A stretch of DNA of 40,820 nt from the NCBI GenBank assembly GCA_050950205.1, contig JBMNHF010000006.1:1-40820 (forward strand), read 5' to 3'. The DNA is from WRAV01 sp050950205 (GTDB taxonomy: Bacteria; Bacillota; Clostridia; Oscillospirales; Ruminococcaceae). A program made the translations under genes and the position numbers. Each line of letters starts with the position of its first letter. Positions within the stretch are counted from its first letter, which is position 1. The notes under the pieces are model-generated. The model was not told the DNA's origin, made no database searches, and worked only from the letters and a program-made list of their open reading frames with translations. This document shows positions 1 to 6,838 of the stretch, piece by piece.

Positions 1-990
1 TTTACCGATCACATGCTACTAATTGATTATACCGAGGGCAAGGGATGGCATGATGCGCGAATTGTGCCTTATGGTCCTCTTTCTCTGGACCCTGCCACCA
101 CCAGCCTCCATTATGGTCAGCTGATCTTCGAGGGAATGAAAGCTTACCGCTCCGGGGATAAACTGATGATGTTCCGCCCCGAAGAAAATATGAAGCGGAT
201 GAGTGTCTCCGGTGACCGTCTGTGCATCCCTGCAGTAGACGAGGACTTTTTTGTCCAGGCGATTGCCGAGCTGATCAAAGTTGATGCCGACTGGGTGCCC
301 ACAGAGCCCGGCACCTCCCTGTATATTAGACCCTTTATCATCTCCACCGATGTTTTCTTGGGCGTTCATCCCTCCAGCACCTACCAGTTTATCACGATTT
401 TGTCCCCGGTGGGCTCCTACTACGAGGGGGGACTGGCACCTGTCAAAATCTATGTAGAAAGCAAGTATGCCCGCTCGGTACAGGGGGGCACCGGCTTTAC
501 CAAATGTGCCGGAAACTATGCCGCCTCCCTGAAGGCGCAGTCCGAGGCCAACCAGCAGGGCTACGCCCAGGTATTGTGGTTGGACGGCGTTTCCCGCCAG
601 TATGTGGACGAAGTGGGAGCCATGAACATTCTCTTTGTCATTGATGGCAAAGTGGTCACTCCCGATTTGTCCAGCGGCACCATCTTGGCGGGCATCACCC
701 GCAAATCGGTACTGGAGCTGCTTCATTCCTGGAATATCCCGGTGGAGGAGCGGAAGGTGCCCATTCAGGAAATTGCCGATGCTTACGATGCCGGAACCCT
801 GCAGGAAGTGTTTGGCTGCGGTACCGCTGCCGTGATTTCTCCCGTGGGCGAGCTGAAATGGGGCGACAAGGTGATGCGTATTAACGATGGTAAAATTGGA
901 GCCCTTTCCCAAAAGCTGTACGACAACATCACCGGCATTCAAACCGGCGCCCTGCCCGACCCCTTTGGTTGGGTATACGAAATTAAGTAA
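1..990 (+). CDS. ilvE: Branched-chain amino acid aminotransferase (5' partial)
   Basis: PLP-dependent class IV aminotransferase that interconverts Val, Leu and Ile with their 2-oxoacids using glutamate/2-oxoglutarate, in the cytoplasm. The frame is open from base 1 and encodes FTDHM before the first ATG at 13. FTDHM is conserved inside Firmicute BCATs about 30 residues from the N terminus, so the gene starts outside the window and 329 residues are visible. Family marks include LHYGQLIFEGMKAYR, the segment GGTGFTKCAGNYAASL with the PLP lysine, the EVGAMN segment, and FGCGTAAVISPVG near the C terminus. A hairpin follows at 1028-1065. The closest match in my memory is the B. subtilis IlvK/YwaA type. 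It is the last step of branched-chain amino acid synthesis, relevant to the T-box operon at 4167-6870. Confidence 0.95.
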   Translation, partial: FTDHMLLIDYTEGKGWHDARIVPYGPLSLDPATTSLHYGQLIFEGMKAYRSGDKLMMFRPEENMKRMSVSGDRLCIPAVDEDFFVQAIAELIKVDADWVPTEPGTSLYIRPFIISTDVFLGVHPSSTYQFITILSPVGSYYEGGLAPVKIYVESKYARSVQGGTGFTKCAGNYAASLKAQSEANQQGYAQVLWLDGVSRQYVDEVGAMNILFVIDGKVVTPDLSSGTILAGITRKSVLELLHSWNIPVEERKVPIQEIADAYDAGTLQEVFGCGTAAVISPVGELKWGDKVMRINDGKIGALSQKLYDNITGIQTGALPDPFGWVYEIK

Positions 991-1027
991 TTCTTCCTTC
1001 AAGGTGATAGATTATAATGCTTATCAT

Positions 1028-1065
1028 ATACCTCCTGCTACAGGGACTCCTGCAGCAGGAGGTAT
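1028..1065 (+). terminator. Hairpin downstream of ilvE
   Basis: A perfect 12-bp inverted repeat (arms 1028-1039 and 1054-1065) encloses a 14-nt loop. The T-tract after it is weak (tttcc), so this is either a poor intrinsic terminator or a 3' end stabiliser of the ilvE transcript. Confidence 0.55.
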
Positions 1066-1086
1066 TTCCATTCACAATATCCTAAA

Positions 1087-1145
1087 AACAGGTCATGATT
1101 TTTTTGGTACCTTTCTTCTGAGAATAAATATTGTCATGTCCTGTT
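1087..1145. repeat. Imperfect inverted repeat between ilvE and cysK
   Basis: AACAGGTCATGA at 1087-1098 is matched in reverse complement by TCATGTCCTGTT at 1134-1145 (11 of 12 bases), about 35 nt apart. It lies upstream of the cysK promoter and outside both genes. Its function is unknown. Confidence 0.4.
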
Positions 1146-1167
1146 AGAATAGATAGTCAAAAGAATA

Positions 1168-1196
1168 TTGACATTTTCAAAAAATAGGAATATGAT
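1168..1196 (+). promoter_or_regulatory. cysK promoter
   Basis: TTGACA (1168-1173), 17-nt spacer, TATGAT (1191-1196). Start of transcription would be near 1203, inside the palindromic elements at 1190-1220. Confidence 0.75.
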
Positions 1197-1220
1197 AATC
1201 ATATCATTCATATATGAAAT
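1190..1220. promoter_or_regulatory. Putative operator of cysK (two adjacent palindromes)
   Basis: ATATGAT-A-ATCATAT (1190-1204) is a perfect 7+1+7 palindrome overlapping the -10 box. It is followed directly by ATTCATAT overlapping ATATGAAAT (1206-1220), which contains the perfect palindrome TTCATATATGAA. The half-site ATTCATAT recurs at the metY promoter (2776-2798). The position fits a repressor site; the Rrf2 regulator at 2281-2718 is the obvious candidate, by inference. Confidence 0.55.
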
Positions 1221-1249
1221 GAGTAAATTCCTATCAAGGGGGTAACGGT

Positions 1250-2182
1250 ATGGCAAGCATCTATAAAAGTCTAACAGATCTCATTGGAAAAACGCCTTTG
1301 CTGGAGTTTTCCAACTATCAAAAAAAGCATGGACTGCAGGCTTCTGTCATCGGCAAGCTGGAATATTTTAATCCGGCGGGAAGTGTAAAGGACAGGATTG
1401 CCAAAGCTATGATTGAAGATGCCGAGGCAAGGGGGCTGCTTACTCCCGAATCCGTCATCATTGAGCCCACCAGCGGCAATACCGGAATTGGGCTGGCCTC
1501 GGTTGCCGCGGCTCGAGGATATCGCATCATTCTCACCATGCCGGAGACCATGAGTGTGGAGCGCAGGAATCTGCTGAAGGCTTATGGGGCAGAGCTGGTC
1601 CTCACCGAAGGTGCTAAGGGAATGAACGGCGCCATTGCCAAAGCCGAGGAATTAGCCAAAGAAATTCCCCACTCCTTTGTGCCCGGCCAGTTTGTCAATC
1701 CCGCCAATCCGGAAATTCATAGAAAGACTACAGGTCCGGAAATTTGGGAGGATACCGACGGCAAGGTGGATATCTTGGTGGCAGGAGTGGGAACCGGCGG
1801 TACCCTGACCGGCGCAGGGGAATTTTTAAAGTCCCAAAACCCTAAGATCCAAGTGGTTGCTGTAGAACCCGATGCCTCCCCGGTGCTGTCCGGAGGGAAG
1901 GCAGGCTCTCACATGATTCAGGGAATCGGAGCCGGGTTTGTCCCCAAGACCCTCAACACGTCGGTGTACGATGAAGTGATACGGGTACCCAATCAGGATG
2001 CTTTTGCCACCGGAAAGGAGCTTTCCAAAACAGAAGGCTTATTGGTTGGAATTTCCTCGGGAGCTGCCGTTTGGGCAGCCACACAGCTGGCCAAGCGCCC
2101 CGAAAACCAAGGCAAAATGATTGTGGCTGTTCTGCCTGACACCGGAGAGCGCTACCTCTCGATCCCCCTGTTTTCGGATTAA
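1250..2182 (+). CDS. cysK: Cysteine synthase A (O-acetylserine sulfhydrylase)
   Basis: PLP enzyme that joins O-acetylserine and sulfide to give cysteine and acetate in the cytoplasm. The 310-residue length is standard. The PLP lysine is K47 in NPAGSVKDR, the substrate loop PTSGNTG is at residues 73-79, and the glycine-rich phosphate-binding loop reads GVGTGGT. The C-terminal SSGAA segment is also present. The ATG at 1250 follows an AGGGGG ribosome site. The gene has its own promoter and operator, and is followed by a terminator-like hairpin and an Rrf2 regulator gene. In B. subtilis CysK also acts as partner of the Rrf2-type repressor CymR, so the adjacency may matter for control. Cystathionine beta-synthase-like activity is possible but less likely. 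Confidence 0.95.
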   Translation: MASIYKSLTDLIGKTPLLEFSNYQKKHGLQASVIGKLEYFNPAGSVKDRIAKAMIEDAEARGLLTPESVIIEPTSGNTGIGLASVAAARGYRIILTMPETMSVERRNLLKAYGAELVLTEGAKGMNGAIAKAEELAKEIPHSFVPGQFVNPANPEIHRKTTGPEIWEDTDGKVDILVAGVGTGGTLTGAGEFLKSQNPKIQVVAVEPDASPVLSGGKAGSHMIQGIGAGFVPKTLNTSVYDEVIRVPNQDAFATGKELSKTEGLLVGISSGAAVWAATQLAKRPENQGKMIVAVLPDTGERYLSIPLFSD

Positions 2183-2201
2183 GATACGATGGATTTGTTG
2201 G

Positions 2202-2229
2202 AAGGCGCCGCCCTTGGGTGACGCCTTTT
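2202..2229 (+). terminator. Terminator-like hairpin after cysK
   Basis: AAGGCG (2202-2207) pairs with CGCCTT (2222-2227) around a 14-nt loop and leads into a short T-run. It is weak, so some read-through into the Rrf2 gene is likely; no clear separate promoter was seen for that gene. Confidence 0.5.
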
Positions 2230-2280
2230 CCCGTGACTCCACGTTTTTGGAGTATCTCCCAAGGATTAGGATGTGATGAT

Positions 2281-2718
2281 ATGAAAATTTCGACAAGAGG
2301 CCGCTATGCTCTGCGAATGATGCTGGATTTGGCACTGCACGATGGGGAATACATTGCCATCAAAAATATTGCAGAGCGCCAGGAAATATCCAATAAGTAT
2401 CTGGAGCAGATCATTACGGTATTTAGCAGAGCTGGATTTGTGAAAAGCGCCCGGGGAGCTCAGGGAGGCTACAGATTGGCTCGACCGGCGGAAGAATATA
2501 CGGTGGGGATGATTTTAAGACTGATCGAAGGAAGCCTTGTCCCAGTGGCCTGCATGAAGGATGAGCCCAATCAATGTCCCCGTGCCGAGCAATGCGTGAC
2601 TTTGGAGGTCTGGAAGCAGTTGGATGAAGCCATTCGCAGCGTTGTCGATCAAATCACTTTGGCTGATCTTGTGGAAAAACACAAGAGGAAACAAAAGTCT
2701 TTGTCCCAAAGTAAATAA
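2281..2718 (+). CDS. Rrf2-family transcriptional regulator with IscR-type cysteines
   Basis: Winged-helix DNA-binding repressor/sensor of the Rrf2 family, 145 residues. The start KISTRGRYALRMMLDLA and the GGYRLARPAEEYTVGMILRLIEG segment are diagnostic. The ATG at 2281 gives the standard N terminus; an upstream in-frame start at 2218 would add an unrelated extension. Three cysteines at 91, 99 and 105 (C-X7-C-X5-C) sit where IscR has its [2Fe-2S] ligands (92, 98, 104), so a cluster-binding sensor is plausible. The B. subtilis cysteine repressor CymR, as I recall it, lacks these cysteines. Position between cysK and metY points to control of sulfur amino acid synthesis; the actual signal (Fe-S status, cysteine, CysK partner) cannot be read from sequence. 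Confidence 0.9.
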   Translation: MKISTRGRYALRMMLDLALHDGEYIAIKNIAERQEISNKYLEQIITVFSRAGFVKSARGAQGGYRLARPAEEYTVGMILRLIEGSLVPVACMKDEPNQCPRAEQCVTLEVWKQLDEAIRSVVDQITLADLVEKHKRKQKSLSQSK

Positions 2719-2743
2719 TTTATGACAAAGACCATATTACCCC

Positions 2744-2772
2744 TTGACAATTGGAAGAAAGAAATATATCAT
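2744..2772 (+). promoter_or_regulatory. metY promoter
   Basis: TTGACA (2744-2749), 17-nt spacer, TATCAT (2767-2772). It is followed at once by the inverted repeat at 2776-2798. Confidence 0.65.
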
Positions 2773-2775
2773 ACT

Positions 2776-2798
2776 ATTCATATTATTGTTATATGAAT
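2776..2798. promoter_or_regulatory. Putative operator of metY
   Basis: Perfect 8-bp inverted repeat ATTCATAT-N7-ATATGAAT just after the -10 box. The same half-site occurs at the same relative place in the cysK promoter. It is a likely shared site for the neighbouring Rrf2 regulator, by inference. Confidence 0.55.
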
Positions 2799-2827
2799 TA
2801 AATCAAGTTGTTAAGGAGTGGATTCAA

Positions 2828-4111
2828 GTGGCAGAGACAAGAAATTTTAGGTTCGAAACCCTTCAGGTTCATGCCGGGCAGGAACAGCCTGACCCTGCAA
2901 CCGATGCACGGGCTGTGCCAATTTATCAGACCTCCTCTTTTGTGTTTGCAGACAGTGCCCAAGCGGCCGGGCGTTTTGGTCTGACAGAGCCCGGCAACAT
3001 CTATTCCCGCATTATGAATCCAACCTCCGATGTGTTTGAAAAACGAATGACGGCGCTGGAAGGCGGCGTTGGCGCCTTGGCTCTGTCCAGTGGAGCGGCA
3101 GCCATCACCTATGCCATCCAGAACATTGCCCGGGCAGGGGATCATATTGTTTCTGCCAACACCCTGTACGGGGGTACTTACAACCTGTTTGCCCACACCT
3201 TTCGTGATTTTGGCATAGAGGTGACCTTTGTGGACCCCGATGTCCCGGGGAGCTTTGAAGAAGGGATCCGCCATAACACCAAGGCAATTTTTATCGAAAC
3301 ATTGGGCAACCCCAACTCCAGCCTGATTGATATCGAAGAGGTGGCAGGAATTGCTCACAAGCATGGGCTTCCCCTGATCATCGACAATACGTTTGCCACC
3401 CCTTATCTTCTGCGTCCCATCGAGTATGGCGCTGACATTGTAGTCCACTCGGCCACCAAATTTATTGGAGGACACGGAACCTCTATCGGCGGTATCATTG
3501 TGGATGGCGGAAAGTTTGATTGGGCAGCATCCGGGAAATTCCCCGGTCTTTCCGAGCCCAACCCAAGTTACCACGGGGTGCGTCTGAGCGATGTTGCCGG
3601 AGCGGCTGCCTACATCACCAAAGCGAGGGTCACCCTGCTTCGAGACACCGGAGCCACCTTGAGCCCCTTTCATTCCTTCCTGTTTTTGCAAGGGCTGGAA
3701 ACTCTTTCCCTCCGGGTGGAGCGCCATGTAGAGAATGCTCTTAGGATTGTGGACTTCCTCCGCCAACATCCCAAGGTGGAAAAGGTTAACCATCCATCCC
3801 TGCCGGATCATCCCCATCACAAACTCTATCAAAAATACTTCCCCAAGGGTGCAGGCTCCATTTTTACTTTTGAGATTAAGGGCGGCGCGGAAGAAGCCAA
3901 GGCCTTTATCGACAAACTGCAAATTTTCTCCCTTCTGGCAAATGTAGCCGATGTTAAGTCTCTGGTGATTCACCCGGCCAGCACCACCCACTCTCAAATG
4001 AGTGAGCAGGAGCTGCTTCGCTCCGGCATTCGGCCCAACACCATTCGGCTTTCTGTAGGCACAGAGCACATCGACGATCTCTTGGAAGACTTGGAGCAAG
4101 CCTTTGCCTAA
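2828..4111 (+). CDS. metY: O-acetylhomoserine sulfhydrylase
   Basis: Cys/Met-metabolism PLP enzyme that makes homocysteine from O-acetylhomoserine and sulfide. The start is the GTG at 2828, nine bases after AAGGAG (2813-2818); this gives the family N terminus (FETLQVHAGQEQPDPATDARAVPIYQ spread over residues 9-34) and 427 residues, a normal length. The PLP lysine is K211 in HSATKFIGGHG; NPTSD and the GNPNSSLIDIEE segment also match. Methionine gamma-lyase belongs to the same fold, but the N terminus and length favour MetY. The gene has its own promoter and operator and ends at a strong terminator. Together with cysK it forms a sulfide assimilation pair. Confidence 0.92.
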   Translation: MAETRNFRFETLQVHAGQEQPDPATDARAVPIYQTSSFVFADSAQAAGRFGLTEPGNIYSRIMNPTSDVFEKRMTALEGGVGALALSSGAAAITYAIQNIARAGDHIVSANTLYGGTYNLFAHTFRDFGIEVTFVDPDVPGSFEEGIRHNTKAIFIETLGNPNSSLIDIEEVAGIAHKHGLPLIIDNTFATPYLLRPIEYGADIVVHSATKFIGGHGTSIGGIIVDGGKFDWAASGKFPGLSEPNPSYHGVRLSDVAGAAAYITKARVTLLRDTGATLSPFHSFLFLQGLETLSLRVERHVENALRIVDFLRQHPKVEKVNHPSLPDHPHHKLYQKYFPKGAGSIFTFEIKGGAEEAKAFIDKLQIFSLLANVADVKSLVIHPASTTHSQMSEQELLRSGIRPNTIRLSVGTEHIDDLLEDLEQAFA

Positions 4112-4123
4112 CTGGTACAGCTC

Positions 4124-4155
4124 AAAAAAGACCTGCCAAAACGGCAGGTCTTTTT
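4124..4155. terminator. Bidirectional terminator between metY and the acyl-CoA synthetase gene
   Basis: GACCTGCC (4130-4137), loop AAAAC, GGCAGGTC (4143-4150), with five T after it and six A before it. It can stop transcription from both converging genes. Confidence 0.9.
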
Positions 4156-4166
4156 GCTTGATTGGG

Positions 4167-5888
4167 TTAGTTTTCCGTTTCTTTGCGGATGACATTGCGG
4201 CGGATTTTGCCGCTGATGGTTTTGGGAAGCTCATCCACAAACTCAATGATTCTGGGGTATTTATAGGGAGCAGTCTGCTTTTTCACATGATTTTGCAGCT
4301 CTTTGCGTAGCTCCTCGCTGGGGGAGTAGCCCTTGGTAAGGACAATGGTTGCCTTGACCACCTGTCCCCGGTCAGGATCAGGAGCACCGGTGACGGCGCA
4401 TTCCATCACGGCAGGATGCTCCATCAGCACGCTTTCTACCTCAAAAGGCCCGATGCGGTAGCCGGAGGATTTGATGATGTCGTCGGTGCGCCCTACATAC
4501 CAATAGAAGCCGTCTTCATCCTTCCAAGCGGTATCACCGGTATGATAAGCTCCGTCATGCCAAACTTTTTTGGTCAGCTCGGGAGCTTTGTAATAGCCCC
4601 GGTATAGGCCGTTTTGCTTTTTCCCTTCCGGCACCCGGATGCAAACCTCGCCCACCTCTCCGGGAGGGACTTCGCAGCCGTTTTCGTCCAACAGAGTGAC
4701 GTCATAAAGAGGGGAGGGCTTGCCCATGGAACCCACCTTGGGAGTGGTGCCCACCAGATTCAGGGTCATAACTGTGGTTTCCGTTTGGCCAAAGGCCTCC
4801 ATGAGGGAAAGTCCCGTCAGCTCCTTAAAGCGGTTATAAACCTCGGGATTGAGCGCTTCGCCAGCCACCACGGCATACTTGACGGTTTTAAAGCCACCTT
4901 TTTCCATCCCGCCTTTGATGAGGAAGCGATAGATGGTAGGGGGAGCGCAGAAGGAGGTGACACCGTATTGATCCATCTTTTCTAAAAGGGCGGCGGCATC
5001 AAAGTGGTCAAAGTCATAGACAAAAACAGCGGCGGCGCAGAGCCACTGGCCATAAAGTTTACCCCACACCGATTTAGCCCAACCGGTTTCGGAAACGGTG
5101 AGGTGCAGTCCGTCAGCCTGGACATTCTGCCAATGCTTGGCGGTGATGATGTGGGCAATGGGGTAGCTGTGGTCGTGATACACCATCTTGGGGTAGCCGG
5201 TGGTTCCAGATGTAAAATAAAGCAGCAAAGGATCGTCGGCGCAGGTTTCCACCCGCTGGAAGACATCGGACTGCTTTGCCAGTTCGGCGTCAAAATCCAC
5301 CCAGCCTTCCCGGGTTCCCTTCACCACAAAGCAGGTGTCCAGCCCCTGATATTCCTTCATGGCTTCCTCAACGCGACAGCAGCAGTCTCCATCACTGGTA
5401 ACCACTACATATTTGATGCCGGCTGCGTCAAAACGGTATTCGTAATCCTTGGTGGTGAGCAGGTTGGTGGCAGGTATTCCAACTGCTCCCAGCTTGTGGA
5501 GCCCCATAAAAGCATACCAAAACTGATAGTGGCGCTTGAGCACCAGCATCACCATATCGCCTTTTTTGACCCCGTGGGAAGCAAAGAGGTTGGCCGCCTG
5601 ATTGGAAAGACGACTCATTTCACCGTAGGAGAAGGTTCTTTCCTCGCCGGCCTCGTTGCACCACACCAGACAGCGGCGATTGGGATCCAGGCGGGCGATT
5701 TCGTCCAGTACATCGTAGGCGAAGTTAAAATTCTCCGGCACCACCGATTCAAAGCTTGTCAAAACACCTATATGGTCAAACTCTTCTTTGCAAAATTGTT
5801 TATAGAATACAGAAAGATCCATGGAAGCTCCCTCGTTGCGCTGTTTGTTTTTTGCATACACCACTTGTGTTTGTACCGATGTTCTCAT
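4167..5888 (-). CDS. AMP-forming acyl-CoA synthetase (medium/branched-chain type)
   Basis: ANL-superfamily ligase that activates a carboxylic acid to its CoA thioester via an acyl-AMP. Visible motifs are the P-loop YFTSGTTGYPKMV, the A5 region EAFGQTETT, the A8 hinge region and the C-terminal catalytic lysine in PKTISGKIRR. The segment PENFNFAYDVLDE and the RHYQFWYAFMGLHKLGAV region resemble the medium-chain group; an archaeal relative from Methanosarcina acetivorans was reported to prefer 2-methylbutyrate. The full frame is 573 residues from an ATG at 5888 (GGGAGG eight bases upstream, three bases after the regulator's stop). A second ATG at 5822 with its own AGGGAG would give 551 residues, closer to the family length, and may be the real start. 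It is second in the T-box-controlled operon. The exact substrate is not certain. Confidence 0.88.
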   Translation of the reverse strand: MRTSVQTQVVYAKNKQRNEGASMDLSVFYKQFCKEEFDHIGVLTSFESVVPENFNFAYDVLDEIARLDPNRRCLVWCNEAGEERTFSYGEMSRLSNQAANLFASHGVKKGDMVMLVLKRHYQFWYAFMGLHKLGAVGIPATNLLTTKDYEYRFDAAGIKYVVVTSDGDCCCRVEEAMKEYQGLDTCFVVKGTREGWVDFDAELAKQSDVFQRVETCADDPLLLYFTSGTTGYPKMVYHDHSYPIAHIITAKHWQNVQADGLHLTVSETGWAKSVWGKLYGQWLCAAAVFVYDFDHFDAAALLEKMDQYGVTSFCAPPTIYRFLIKGGMEKGGFKTVKYAVVAGEALNPEVYNRFKELTGLSLMEAFGQTETTVMTLNLVGTTPKVGSMGKPSPLYDVTLLDENGCEVPPGEVGEVCIRVPEGKKQNGLYRGYYKAPELTKKVWHDGAYHTGDTAWKDEDGFYWYVGRTDDIIKSSGYRIGPFEVESVLMEHPAVMECAVTGAPDPDRGQVVKATIVLTKGYSPSEELRKELQNHVKKQTAPYKYPRIIEFVDELPKTISGKIRRNVIRKETEN

Positions 5889-5891
5889 AAC

Positions 5892-6503
5892 TTAATCCTC
5901 CCTGCTTTCCTGAGGCTTGGTTGGGTCCGTTTCCTTGATGACGACGGCAAGAAAAGTACAAGGCTGGCCGCCAATGGCAATCATGCCATGGCCAAAACGG
6001 GAATCGTAGTAAATGGCATCCCCCGGGCCCAGTTCCTCCACATGCTCTTCGATTTGAACCCGCAGTCTGCCCTCCAAAATATAGTCAAACTCCTGCCCGG
6101 TGTGGCGAGAGAGGGGAATGGGTTTTTGCTGAGCTTCTTCCTCATAGGGGGCGGTGACCAGAAAAGGCTCCGCCAGCTTGTTTTTCATCCGGAAAGCAAG
6201 ATGCTCGTAGTTGAGGTCTTTGCGGCGCTTGATGGGAAGCCCTTGCCCCTTGCGCACCACAGTGTAGTAGCTCAGTTTGGGAGGAGAACCGGTGATCAGC
6301 TCTACCATATCCATCCCAAAGGCCGAGGCGCAGTGGAGCAGAAAGGTAAAGGAAAAATCCCGGTCTCCCTGTTCGTGGGCGAGGTACTCTTCCACGGTGG
6401 TGTTGGTAATTCGAGCCATTTCTTCCGCAGGTATTTCCATAATTTCGCGCATGACACGAATTCGCATTGCAATTTCCGTCAGCCGGTTGTTGAGATTCTC
6501 CAT
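5892..6503 (-). CDS. XRE-family regulator with C-terminal cupin domain
   Basis: Predicted DNA-binding regulator of 203 residues. A helix-turn-helix spans about residues 5-60 (RIRVMREIMEIPAEEMARI...VEEYLAHEQGDRDFSF), and a cupin sensor domain follows at about 105-195 (SRHTGQEFDYILEG, LGPGDAIYYDSRFGHGM). The ATG at 6503 has GGGGAGGA upstream; a longer reading to 6566 runs into the leader terminator and is rejected. It is the first gene behind the T-box at 6552-6834 and is followed after three bases by the acyl-CoA synthetase. XRE-cupin proteins commonly regulate the genes they sit with, in response to a small molecule held by the cupin. A regulator placed under tRNA control is unusual. Confidence 0.9.
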   Translation of the reverse strand: MENLNNRLTEIAMRIRVMREIMEIPAEEMARITNTTVEEYLAHEQGDRDFSFTFLLHCASAFGMDMVELITGSPPKLSYYTVVRKGQGLPIKRRKDLNYEHLAFRMKNKLAEPFLVTAPYEEEAQQKPIPLSRHTGQEFDYILEGRLRVQIEEHVEELGPGDAIYYDSRFGHGMIAIGGQPCTFLAVVIKETDPTKPQESRED

Positions 6504-6546
6504 GAATAAGTCCTCCCCGTTACAGTGATAGAAGTTTCGACAATAC

Positions 6547-6834
6547 AAAAAGACCCGCCCCACCATGGGACGAGTCCTATACCCGTGTTACCACCCAAAT
6601 TGCCGGTGAAAAAAGATACACCGACCACTCATTTACGGATTCCAACAAATCCTCGGCCTGTAACGCTGCCTTTGCGTAGGAGACTACTTGCGGTCAACGT
6701 GCCGCTTTCGATCCTCAGCTCCAAGGTGATGCCTGTAATCCTTTCGTCACCGGTTTGCACCAACCACCGGCTCTCTGTAAACGAAATGTTGGACACAGCC
6801 GTCCTTGTCATCGCTTTTCACACTATAATGATTA
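6547..6834 (-). ncRNA. T-box riboswitch (probably isoleucine, specifier AUC)
   Basis: tRNA-sensing leader of the operon downstream. The T-box sequence GGGTGGTAACACGGG is at 6596-6582 (minus). The terminator stem of ten pairs (6576-6567 with 6561-6552) runs into TTTTT at 6551-6547. Stem I has the usual AGAGAG bulge and a CCGGT/ACCGG apical hairpin with GGTTGGTG loop (about 6780-6749). Below it, UUUCGU/ACGAAA, UCC/GGA and CUGU/ACAG helices lead to the specifier loop GCAUCA, closed by CAAGG/CCUUG next to a UGA/GAG kink-turn. The triplet before the final A is AUC (Ile). The bulge UGGU pairs with ACCA, matching tRNA-Ile A73 and arguing against His (C73) and Ser (G73) readings. High tRNA charging should terminate; uncharged tRNA should allow read-through. 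Confidence 0.9.
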
Positions 6835-6838
6835 TGAA

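Noticed and set aside
13..15. ATG at 13 as the real start of ilvE
   Set aside because: The frame is open to base 1 and encodes FTDH before it, a conserved internal segment, so the gene is cut by the window edge.
19..1002. Long minus-strand open frame (about 327 codons) opposite ilvE
   Set aside because: Antisense shadow of a clear aminotransferase; no family motifs or ribosome site.
2798..4246. Minus-strand open frame of about 482 codons opposite metY
   Set aside because: It crosses the bidirectional terminator and has no recognisable domain; metY on the other strand is certain.
5004..6509. Plus-strand open frame of about 501 codons across the ligase and regulator genes
   Set aside because: Antisense to two genes with clear motifs; a by-product of codon bias.
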